Below, piece after piece: positions 56,697 through 64,000 of a stretch of DNA of 64,000 nt. The stretch is taken from positions 222,630-286,629 of the forward strand of contig NZ_CH672427.1 in the NCBI RefSeq assembly GCF_000153205.1, written 5' to 3'. A program made the position numbers and the translations under genes. Under the pieces are notes generated by a model, which did no database searches, was not told the origin of the DNA, and was given only the letters and a program-made list of their open reading frames with translations. The stretch comes from Nitrococcus mobilis Nb-231. GTDB taxonomy: Bacteria; Pseudomonadota; Gammaproteobacteria; Nitrococcales; Nitrococcaceae. The number at the start of each line of letters is the position of its first letter. Position 1 is the stretch's first letter.

Positions 56697-58613
56697 TAAT
56701 ATTTGTTGTTATCCCTTGTGCGGAGCGCCCGCCCACGCTAGCCTCGCGGGCATGTTCATCCGCCGCACCCAGACCCGCAGCACGGCCACCGGCGAGTCGT
56801 ATGTCACGTATCGTCTGGTGCGCTCCGAGCGGCGCGCCGGTAAGGTCCGCCAGCGCACCCTGTTGAACCTGGGGCGGCACTTCCCAGTGGCGCAGGCACA
56901 CTGGTCGGCGTTGTGTGCGCGCATCGAGCAACGGCTCAGCGGCCAGGCGGCGCTGTTCGACGAGGAGGGGAAGGGCCTCCCGCTCGCCGTCGAGCGCCAG
57001 GCCGAGCGTATTGCGGCGCGGCTGCTCGCCGAGCAGGGCGGTACGCCGGCACCGGCCGATGCTGGCGGTGTACCCGGCGGTGGGGGTGACGTGCAGTCGG
57101 TGGACGTGGACTCGCTCTCACTGGTGCGCCCGCGCTCGGTGGGCGTCGAGCAGCTCGCCCTGTGGGCGCTGCGCCAGGCGGGCTTGGAGGAGCAGCTCCA
57201 AGCGCTGGGGCTGACCGGCCCGCAACGTGCGGCGGCGCTGGGGCTGATCGTTGCCCGCATGGCCGCCCCGGGCTCGGAGCGGGCGACGTATCAGTGGCTC
57301 GCCCGGCGCAGCGGCCTCGGCGAGCTGCTGGAGGTGGACTTCGAGGCGATGAGCCCGATGCAGCTCTACCGTACCTCCGATATCCTGCTGCGCCACCGCG
57401 CGGCCCTCGAAGGGCATCTGTTCGCCCGGGTGAGCGATCTGTTCGCGCTCGCCCCGACAATCACGCTCTACGATCTGACCAACACTTACTTCGAGGGCGA
57501 GGCACCGGTCAATCCGGCCGCGCGCCACGGCCACTCCAAGGAGCGGCGCAGCGACTGCCCGCTGCTCACCCTGCGCTGTGCTCGATGCTGCGGCTTTGTG
57601 CGCCGCTCGCGGGTCTTCGCTGGCAATGCGGCCGAGGCGCAGACCCTCCAGGGGATGCTCACCGGCCTCGCGGCGCCCGCCGGCGCGCTTGTGGTCATGG
57701 ACCGCGGGGTGGCCACCGAGGCCAACCTCGCCTGGCTGGCCGAGCAGGGCTACCGCTATCTGGTGGTCAGCCGCGAGCGCCGCCGCGCGGTCGATTTTAA
57801 AGAGGCCATCACCCTCGACAACGCCGGCGGGCAGGCCGTGGAGCTACTCAAAGTGCCCTCGGCTGATGGCCAGGAGGTGCGCCTGTATTGTCGCTCCGAG
57901 GGCCGCGTGCGCAAGGAGCAAGCGATCGCCGGGCGCCTGATGGACCGCTTCGAGGCTGGGCTCGACAAGCTTGCGACCGGACTCAGCCGGCGGGGCACCA
58001 CCAAGCGCATCGACAAGCTTTGGGAGCGCATCGGGCGGCTCAAGGAGAAAAGCCGCGGCCTCGGCCAGCACTACCACATTGAAGTGATCGCCGGTGACAG
58101 CGGCGAGCGCGCCCGTGCGATCCACTGGCAGCGCCTGCCCGTGAAAGGCTCTCTGGTCACCGAGCCGGGCGTCTATTGCCTGCGCAGCAACGAGACCGGC
58201 TGGGACGAGAAGACAATGTGGCGCACCTACATCATGCTCACCGACCTTGAGGCGGTCTTCCGAAGCCTGAAATCGGAGCTCGGCCTGCGCCCGATCTTCC
58301 ATCACAAGGAAGAGCGCGCCGAGGGGCACCTGTTCATCACCGTGCTCGCCTATCAGTTCGTCCAGCTCATCCGCCACTGCCTCGCCGCCCACGGCATCTG
58401 CGAGCGTTGGAGCACGCTACGCGATACCCTCGCCGGCCAGTGCCGGGTCACCGCCACGTTCAACCGCGGCGATGGCCGCACCCTGCACGTGCGCAAGGCC
58501 ACCCGCGCCGAGCCCGATCAGGCGCGAATCTATCAGGCCCTCGGGGCCGATCCCGCCCCGGGCGGCGTGCAGAAAACAATCGTGTGAGCCCGCTGATTTA
58601 TAAAATGAACGTA
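56697..58613 (+). mobile_element. IS1634-family insertion sequence with 11-bp direct repeats
   Basis: An 11-bp direct repeat ATGTAGTGCCA (56686-56696 and 58614-58624) encloses 1,917 bp containing one transposase gene. IS1634 elements are known for variable, often long, target duplications, so this boundary is plausible. Terminal inverted repeats were not convincingly seen. The coding region is markedly richer in GC than the surrounding genes, consistent with arrival from another host. Confidence 0.7.
56752..58587 (+). CDS. IS1634-family transposase
   Basis: The product of about 611 residues has the DDE/RNase H fold of the IS4 superfamily in its long IS1634 form. The first aspartate is likely in LYDLTNTYFEG and the second in VVMDRGVATEANLAWL. 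The glutamate is in LEAVFRSLKSELGLRP, followed by HHKEERAEGHLFITVLAYQ. The frame opens at TTG 56716, but ATG 56752 (MFIRRTQTRS) is the more likely start. It is uninterrupted, so the element may be active. Confidence 0.88.
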   Translation: MFIRRTQTRSTATGESYVTYRLVRSERRAGKVRQRTLLNLGRHFPVAQAHWSALCARIEQRLSGQAALFDEEGKGLPLAVERQAERIAARLLAEQGGTPAPADAGGVPGGGGDVQSVDVDSLSLVRPRSVGVEQLALWALRQAGLEEQLQALGLTGPQRAAALGLIVARMAAPGSERATYQWLARRSGLGELLEVDFEAMSPMQLYRTSDILLRHRAALEGHLFARVSDLFALAPTITLYDLTNTYFEGEAPVNPAARHGHSKERRSDCPLLTLRCARCCGFVRRSRVFAGNAAEAQTLQGMLTGLAAPAGALVVMDRGVATEANLAWLAEQGYRYLVVSRERRRAVDFKEAITLDNAGGQAVELLKVPSADGQEVRLYCRSEGRVRKEQAIAGRLMDRFEAGLDKLATGLSRRGTTKRIDKLWERIGRLKEKSRGLGQHYHIEVIAGDSGERARAIHWQRLPVKGSLVTEPGVYCLRSNETGWDEKTMWRTYIMLTDLEAVFRSLKSELGLRPIFHHKEERAEGHLFITVLAYQFVQLIRHCLAAHGICERWSTLRDTLAGQCRVTATFNRGDGRTLHVRKATRAEPDQARIYQALGADPAPGGVQKTIV

Positions 58614-58704
58614 ATGTAGTGCCACTCGCCGCCGCGGCCGATCTTAACTCTCTGAGTATCGCGAAGTTATTTTTGGGGACGTTAAACTTGGGCTAGCAAC
58701 GCTA

Positions 58705-60155
58705 GTACTACAGTTGTAAATAAATACGCTATACTTCGTTATCAGATAGTTGAACGAAGTGGCGGTAGAGATGAACCATTTCCTGACGCTAGAGAGTTTG
58801 CGTGAGCAGGCGGGCGCTTGGGAAGCGGAGCTGGGTAGCTGGGTAGGGCAACTGGGTGGCCATGTCAAGCGTGCCGAAGCCCGTGAGCGGGTGGGGGCCT
58901 ACCTGCGGGGGCTGCTGGGCGAGGTTGAGCGTCGTAATAGCTGGCAGTTATCCGAATACCAGGGTGAAGCCCATCCGTATGGATTTCAGCACTTGCTCAA
59001 CCGTGCCCGCTGGGACGAGCAAGGCGTGCGCGATGCCGTGCGGCAGCGTGTCTACGAGGCCCTGAAGGATGCCGCCGGGGTGCTGGTGGTGGATGAGACG
59101 GGGTTTATAAAAAAGGGCATACACTCGGCGGGAGTGAAACGCCAGTACAGCGGTACGGCGGGTCGGATCGAGAACGCTCAGATCGGTGTATTTCTCGGTT
59201 ATGCCAGTTGTTGGGGCCAGGGACTACTGGATCGTGCGCTGTTTGTGCCGCGGGAGTGGTCGGAGGATCGTGCGCGTTGCCGCCGGGCGGGTATACCGGA
59301 CGAGGTGGTTCATCAGCCCAAGACGGAATTGGCCCGGCAGATGTTGGTGCGTGCCTTGGACAGCGGGGTAAGCGCCCGTTGGGTCACAGCCGATGCGCTC
59401 TACGGCGATGATTTTCGACTGCGCTGGATGCTGGAGGAGCGCGGCCAAGGGTATGTGCTGGCCGTCAGCCGCAAAGCCTATGTTTGGCAGGGCTGTAAAC
59501 AACGCAAAGTGGGGGAGCTGTTGGAGGCCTTGAGGGGCGATGCGCAGGCGCGCTGGTCACGGCTCAGTGCCGGGGCCGGTAGTCAGGGTCCCCGGGAGTA
59601 CGACTGGACCTGCTTAGCGGTCAACCCGCCGCCGTTCGAAGGCTGGCAGCGGGCGGTACTGGTCCGCCGCAGCTTGGACTCCGAGCAGGAGATGCAGGCG
59701 TTTTTCATTTTTGCTCCGAACGGAACGGAGCTGGCGGATTTGGCCTTGGCGGCCGGAGCACGGTGGAACATCGAGCGCTGTTTTCAGGAGAGCAAGTCAC
59801 AGCTGGGACTGGATCAGTACGAGGTGCGCACCTGGACGGGCTGGCACCGGCATATCACTTTGGTGATGGCGGCTTATGCTCTGCTGGTCACGCTGCGGCG
59901 GCACCAGTTGAAAAAAAACCTGCTGCTCAGCCTGGGCGGCCAATGCCCGTGGCCCTCTCTGTGGCCGAGCTGCGACGGTGGCTGTGTCTCACTCCCATCG
60001 CCTGGCGACGCGGAGGGCCTGAACAGGCGTTACAGTGGTGCCGCTGGCGTTGGCTACACCAACGCCTCGCTCAGTTCTACCACTGGGTGAGACGGCAGCG
60101 AATCGCGGGGATCATCGTCGAGATGTCCGTCGATTATTATTTGCAACTGTAGTAC
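58705..60155 (+). mobile_element. IS701-family insertion sequence
   Basis: Inverted repeats GTACTACAGTTG (58705-58716) and CAACTGTAGTAC (60144-60155) define a 1,451-bp element, with similarity extending inward (TAAATAA and TTATTT). The flanking four bases, CTAG on the left and CAAG on the right, are a near but not exact match, so the target duplication is uncertain. The transposase inside is frameshifted. Confidence 0.85.
58771..60152 (+). pseudogene. IS701-family transposase with a frameshift near its 3' end
   Basis: The main frame resembles IS701 transposases (VLVVDETGFIKKGIHSAGVK with the first Asp, WVTADALYGDD with the second, and NIERCFQESKSQLGLDQYEV with the Glu). After RRHQLKKN at an A8 run (near 59920) it leaves the family pattern and stops at 60090. 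The expected C-terminus (RPMPVALSVAELRRWL) continues in the -1 frame to 60152. One more A, or -1 slippage on the run, restores it. The DDE core precedes the shift. Confidence 0.8.
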
Positions 60156-60157
60156 AA

Positions 60158-60911
60158 GAGTTTGTTGACATTCCAGGTTAAAATACACGCCCAACTTTCT
60201 GGAGGAGTTGACCACATGGCTCGAAAATGTCTGCGTGATGACCAGTGGCGACGCATTGAGCATTGGTTACCAGGCAAACAGGGTGATCCAGGGCGCAGCG
60301 CGGTCGATAACCGCTTGTTCGTGGAGGCGGTCCTGTGGATCGCTCGCACCGGCGCACCGTGGCGCGATCTGCCGCCAGAATTTGGGCCTTGGAACAGTGT
60401 GTACAAGCGTTTCTCGCGGTGGGAGACGAAAGGCGTGTGGCATCGCGTATTCGAGGAATTGGCGCAGGATGCTGACTTCGAGGAGCTGTATCTGGATTCC
60501 ACCGTCGTGCGTGCTCAGCAGCACGCGGCGGGGGTCGTAAAAAAACGCTCTGCATGACGCGATGGTCGTTGACGCCAGGACAGACGCATGACCTCACTGA
60601 GGCGGCGGCGTTGATAGAGGGGCTGTACGCTGAGGTGGTGGTAGCGGACAAACCCTATGATGCCGATGCGTTCTTGTCGAACATCGAACGCAGTGGGGTC
60701 ACCACGGTCATTCCGCCGCGAACCAACCGACGTGATCAGCGCTGCTTTGATCGTCATCGATATCGGGACCGTAATCTTGTCGAACGATTTTCTGTCGCAT
60801 GAAACACTTCCGTCGCATTGCCACGCGCTATGAGAAACTCGCCAGCCGCTTCTCGGCTTTTGTTGTACTCGTCGCCGCTTTCATATGGCTGGCTTGAATG
60901 TCAACACTCCT
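60158..60911 (+). mobile_element. IS5-family insertion sequence, decayed
   Basis: The inverted repeats share TGTTGACATTC (60163-60173) with GAATGTCAACA (60896-60906), and the similarity extends a few bases outward. The left end abuts the IS701 element and the right end touches the dapE stop codon. The transposase inside is broken. Confidence 0.75.
60216..60897 (+). pseudogene. IS5-family transposase pseudogene
   Basis: The 5' frame (ATG 60216 after GGAGGAG) reads MARKCLRDDQWRRIEHWLPG to LYLDSTVVRAQQHAAGVVKK and then breaks. About 30 residues expected between this and TPGQTHDLTEAAALIEGLY are missing, so an internal deletion near 60545 is likely. Later, RNLVERF is followed by a second break where one T appears to be missing (near 60790). 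The true C-terminus (RMKHFRRIATRYEKLASRFS) is in another frame, ending at 60897. The three catalytic residues are still recognisable but cannot be made in one protein. Confidence 0.85.
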
Positions 60912-62047
60912 CAGCTTAGCAGCCGGTTCAGAATGTGCTCGTATACCGCTGAAATCGTGTTGAGCTCCGCTATGCCAGCGTGTTCGTCTACTTGATGGAT
61001 AGTTTGGTTGATCGGGCCGAGCTCGATCACTTGGGCACCGGTGCTGGCAACAAAGCGACCGTCAGAAGTGCCACCGGCGGTGGACGTTCGAGCGTGGCGG
61101 CCGGTCACGTCATGTACCGCCGCCAACGCCGCATCGAGTAGCGGCCCTTGTTCGGTAAGAAAGGGTTGCGCTGATAATCGCCAGTCGATCTGATATTCCA
61201 GGTCGTGGCGCTCGAAGGTGTGTTCTACTTCAAAGCGAATGTCCTCCGCAGTCAGCTCCGTGCAATAACGGAAATTGATATCCGCCTGGAGACTGCCTGG
61301 TATCACATTAGTGGCTCCAGTGCCGGCATGAATGTTTGAGATTTGCATGGTGGTGGGTGGAAAACTGGCGTTGCCGTTGTCCCAACGGCGGCTCGTAAGC
61401 TCCAGCAGCGCAGGGGCGAACTGGTGAATCGGATTGCTCGCGCGCTGGGGGTAGGCGACGTGGCCCTGAATGCCACGCACGGTCAGATGACCGTGCAGGG
61501 AGCCCCGACGACCGATCTTGATGGTATCGCCGATCACGACCTCACTGCTCGGCTCGCCCACGAGGCACATGTCGATGCGCTCACCACGCGCGCGCAAAGC
61601 CCGAACCACCCGGGCCGTACCATCGATGGCATCCCCTTCCTCATCGCTGGTAATGAGCAGCGCCACAGAGCCACGTAACGGCCCCCGGTTGTCGCCGAGA
61701 AACCGCTCACAAGCGGTGACGAAGGCAGCGAGGCTGCCTTTCATGTCGGCCGCGCCACGACCATACAGCTGCCCCTGTCGCAGACTAGGCTCAAAGGGAG
61801 GTGTAGTCCATTGCATCTCGGGACCGCTCGGAACTACGTCGGTATGGCCGACGAAGGTAAGCAATGGGCCGCTATTCCCGTAGCGTGCCCAAAGGTTCTT
61901 TACCTCGCCGAAGGCCAGATGCTCGCAACGAAAACCCAATGCCTCCAACCGGGTGGCGAGCAGGGTCTGACAGCCCGCATCCTCGGGAGTCAACGACGGT
62001 CGGCGGATCAGTTCGCAGGCAAGGTCGATTGTGGGGGTGCGCTCCAT
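60911..62047 (-). CDS. dapE: Succinyl-diaminopimelate desuccinylase
   Basis: DapE removes succinate from N-succinyl-LL-diaminopimelate in lysine and peptidoglycan synthesis, using two zinc ions. The 378-residue product starts MERTPTIDLACELIRRPSLT. The metal-site segments are FVGHTDVVPSG, GRGAADMKGSLAAF and TSDEEGDAIDG, and GGTSDGRF is near the C-terminus. ATG 62047 aligns with E. coli DapE; GTG 62083, which overlaps the dapD stop, is an alternative start. The C-terminus is complete although an IS5 end lies right at the stop codon. Confidence 0.96.
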   Translation of the reverse strand: MERTPTIDLACELIRRPSLTPEDAGCQTLLATRLEALGFRCEHLAFGEVKNLWARYGNSGPLLTFVGHTDVVPSGPEMQWTTPPFEPSLRQGQLYGRGAADMKGSLAAFVTACERFLGDNRGPLRGSVALLITSDEEGDAIDGTARVVRALRARGERIDMCLVGEPSSEVVIGDTIKIGRRGSLHGHLTVRGIQGHVAYPQRASNPIHQFAPALLELTSRRWDNGNASFPPTTMQISNIHAGTGATNVIPGSLQADINFRYCTELTAEDIRFEVEHTFERHDLEYQIDWRLSAQPFLTEQGPLLDAALAAVHDVTGRHARTSTAGGTSDGRFVASTGAQVIELGPINQTIHQVDEHAGIAELNTISAVYEHILNRLLS

Positions 62048-62079
62048 AGTGTCGGAATCCTGTGGCGAGGTGTTGCCAC

Positions 62080-62898
62080 TCACGGTCGCAACAGTTCGTT
62101 GATGCCGACCTTGGCGCGGGTCTTCTCATCCACCTGTTTGATGATTACTGCGCAGTAGAGGCTATGGCTGCCGTCCCGCGCGGGCAAACTGCCGGGGACT
62201 ACCACAGCGCCGGGTGGGACACGGCCGTAACTCACCTCGCCCGTTTCGCGGTTGTATATCTTGGTACTTTGGCCGATGTAGACACCCATCGAAATCACGG
62301 CTCCGGCACCGACAATGACGCCCTCGACGACCTCCGAGCGTGCGCCGATAAAACAATTATCCTCGATGATGGTCGGATTGGCCTGCAGAGGTTCGAGTAC
62401 GCCACCGATGCCGACGCCGCCGGAGAGATGGACGTGCTTGCCGATCTGGGCGCAAGACCCGACCGTGGCCCAGGTATCCACCATGGTGCCCGCATCAACA
62501 TAGGCACCGATGTTGACGTAGGAGGGCATGAGCACCGCACCGGGGGCAATGTAGGCACCGCGGCGCGCCATGGCGGGCGGGACGACCCGCACACTGTTCG
62601 CGGCGAGTTCGCGACTGTTGTAGTCCGTGAACTTGAGCGGCACCTTGTCGAAATATTGGGTCAAGCCGTCACGCATAACCTCGTTGTCGTGTAGACGAAA
62701 ATGCAGCAGCACGGCCTTTTTCAGCCATTGATTGACCCGCCATTCGCCATCGATTTGCTGCGCCACACGGACTTTGCCGGTGTCGAGCAAGTCCAATACT
62801 TCAGCGACGGCATCCCGAAGCTCCGGCGTAGCCGCGCGGGGTGAGAGCTCAGTACGTTTCTCGAACGCCGCCTCGATGACGTTTTTCAATTGCTCCAT
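62080..62898 (-). CDS. dapD: Tetrahydrodipicolinate N-succinyltransferase
   Basis: DapD transfers succinate from succinyl-CoA to tetrahydrodipicolinate, the step before DapC and DapE. The 272-residue product has the left-handed beta-helix hexapeptide repeats ([38 protein letters not shown]) and ends [13 protein letters not shown] 62898 follows AGGAGAG. It is immediately upstream of dapE, and both act with DapB, encoded at 22694 in this window. Confidence 0.97.
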   Translation of the reverse strand: MEQLKNVIEAAFEKRTELSPRAATPELRDAVAEVLDLLDTGKVRVAQQIDGEWRVNQWLKKAVLLHFRLHDNEVMRDGLTQYFDKVPLKFTDYNSRELAANSVRVVPPAMARRGAYIAPGAVLMPSYVNIGAYVDAGTMVDTWATVGSCAQIGKHVHLSGGVGIGGVLEPLQANPTIIEDNCFIGARSEVVEGVIVGAGAVISMGVYIGQSTKIYNRETGEVSYGRVPPGAVVVPGSLPARDGSHSLYCAVIIKQVDEKTRAKVGINELLRP

Positions 62899-63063
62899 GG
62901 CACTCTCCTGTCTGCCGATAGGTTTTTTGCCCACGGATGGATGATAGCCTCCGAGGCGCGGCTTACTGAGCCCGACTGGCTAGGTACTGCAAACGCTGTG
63001 GCACCGTCTCGGCCGTCGAGCGCGCAGCAGTATAAGCCAGTCCGGTCGTATTCCGTAACGCCA

Positions 63064-64000
63064 TCAAACGCCATCGGCGCGTTTGCGCAACTCCTCCTCG
63101 TCGGTCAGCATCCGTCGCAGCTGCTCCCGCAGACACTGTTGGCTGGCTGTTCCCAGCGCGCGATTGTTGCGGTCGGTGAGGAAGAAGACATCTTCGGCAC
63201 GCTCACCCATGGTTGAGATTTTGGCATTTTGCAGGCGTACACCGCAGTGAACAAAAGCATAGCCGACTTGAGCGAGCAGGCCAGGACGGTCGCCGGTGAT
63301 CAGTTCCATAGCGGTCCGGTCATTATGTGGCTCGGCCGTGAATTCGATTTGGGTTTGGGTGCTGAAATGCCGCAACCGGCGCGGCAGGGTTCGGGTCGAC
63401 GGCTGTGGCAATGGTTTGCCAGGGCACAGCATAGTGCTGAGATGTTCGATAATCTCGCGTTCGCGGTAGCCGGCGGCGATGGGCTTGCCGGTATCCTCCA
63501 GCACCAGGTAGCTATCGAGTGTATGGCCATCGTCGGTCGTGATGATGCGCGCGTCTTGAATATCGAGGCCGAGTTGGTTCAGGGCCGTGACGGTTAAGGC
63601 AAAGATGTGGTCTCGATCGCGAGTGTAGACGAATACTTCGGTGCCGCCACGGGTACTGATCGGATCGATTAGAATCAGCGGCCGCTGCGCTGCGCCGCCG
63701 AGTTTGTGAATGGCGGCCGTATGCCAGGCGATTTCCGCGGCCGAGTAGCGCAGGAAGTAGTCTGCCGTGAAGGGACGCCAAATCGCACGCACGGTCATGT
63801 GGTGCAGTCCGCGCCCGCGCAGCGCCTTGCGTGCCTGAGCCTGCGTCTCGCTAATAAGTTCCTCCGCATCGATGGGATTACCCAGACCGCGTCGGATTGC
63901 CCGCTGGGTGAGCTGATAGAGTTCCAGCAGCAACGCCTCACGCCAGGAATTCCAAAGTTTGGGATTGGTGCCCCGAATATCACCGATCGTGAGTAGATAA
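63064..64000 (-). CDS. glnD: Bifunctional uridylyltransferase GlnD, C-terminal part (gene runs off window)
   Basis: GlnD uridylylates and deuridylylates PII in response to glutamine. The frame is open to the window edge and gives 311 residues. It begins at the end of the HD domain (YLLTIGDIRGTNPKLWNSWR) and continues through two ACT domains (VFVYTRDRDHIFALTVTALN and MELITGDRPGLLAQVGYAF). The N-terminal nucleotidyltransferase and most of the HD domain lie outside the window. glnD next to dapD is the usual gammaproteobacterial order. Confidence 0.96.
   Translation of the reverse strand, partial: YLLTIGDIRGTNPKLWNSWREALLLELYQLTQRAIRRGLGNPIDAEELISETQAQARKALRGRGLHHMTVRAIWRPFTADYFLRYSAAEIAWHTAAIHKLGGAAQRPLILIDPISTRGGTEVFVYTRDRDHIFALTVTALNQLGLDIQDARIITTDDGHTLDSYLVLEDTGKPIAAGYREREIIEHLSTMLCPGKPLPQPSTRTLPRRLRHFSTQTQIEFTAEPHNDRTAMELITGDRPGLLAQVGYAFVHCGVRLQNAKISTMGERAEDVFFLTDRNNRALGTASQQCLREQLRRMLTDEEELRKRADGV

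Noticed and set aside
56752-58587. IS1634 transposase region as a captured defence or accessory gene
   Set aside because: The DDE segments and overall length identify it as a transposase; no cargo gene lies inside the element.
1-64000. CRISPR arrays, rRNA or tRNA genes
   Set aside because: No regularly spaced repeats and no tRNA- or rRNA-like sequence were recognised by eye; a covariance-model search would be decisive for tRNAs and small RNAs.

Overview
The window is about 60% GC, gene-dense, and reads as chromosome of a gammaproteobacterium. Gene order supports this: trpBA-accD-folC-dedD-cvpA-purF-metZ, rnfH/bamE/fur/recN/nadK/hrcA-grpE-dnaK-dnaJ-dapB, sdhCDAB-sdhE-ygfX, nadB/rpoE-rseA-mucB, lepA-lepB-DUF4845-rnc-era-recO-pdxJ-acpS, barA/rlmD, and dapE-dapD-glnD are familiar blocks of that class. 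A Calvin-cycle block (transketolase, class II fructose-bisphosphate aldolase, phosphoribulokinase, fructose-1,6-bisphosphatase) suggests an autotroph, for example a sulfur- or iron-oxidising or purple sulfur lineage. The order or genus cannot be fixed from the sequence alone, and no RuBisCO gene lies in the window.

Layout. 1-10157 (+): tryptophan synthase, the acetyl-CoA carboxylase beta subunit, folate, purine and methionine synthesis, a glycerate kinase, a stand-alone AsnC-type sensor domain and a YeaO-like protein. 10418-13168: a large DUF349 protein. 13279-17236: rnfH, bamE, fur, recN, nadK in mixed orientation. 17369-22681: a heat-shock cluster with a near-perfect CIRCE operator in front of hrcA and a sigma32-like promoter in front of grpE. 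dapB follows, and an apparently intact IS630-family element begins exactly at its stop codon. 24936-30224: ygfZ and the succinate dehydrogenase operon with its flavinylation factor. 30249-34343: nadB divergent from the extracytoplasmic stress regulon rpoE-rseA-mucB, with a sigmaE-type promoter. An apparently empty 650-bp stretch separates this from the lepA...acpS housekeeping run.

41721-44484 (-) is a BarA-like hybrid sensor kinase split by a nine-C homopolymer. Removing one C would give a continuous protein of about 920 residues, the size of E. coli BarA. 44776-48098: an exonuclease, rlmD, a Nudix hydrolase and an acidic small protein. 48159-49216 (-): a DUF2325 gene with a Fur box overlapping its promoter, and an orphan small gene. 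49217-50044 is non-coding and palindrome-rich and leads into the Calvin block (50045-55333).

56686-60911 is an insertion-sequence island made of an IS1634-type element with 11-bp direct repeats, an IS701-type element with a frameshifted transposase, and a decayed IS5-type element. The window ends with dapE-dapD and the 3' part of glnD on the minus strand.

Most of the window is ordinary core genome. The points most worth following are the homopolymer-split BarA, the Fur-controlled DUF2325 gene, the dual heat-shock control, and the unexplained leader in front of the carbon-fixation genes. I did not find a defence island, CRISPR array, rRNA or tRNA gene, or a clearly new multi-gene system.
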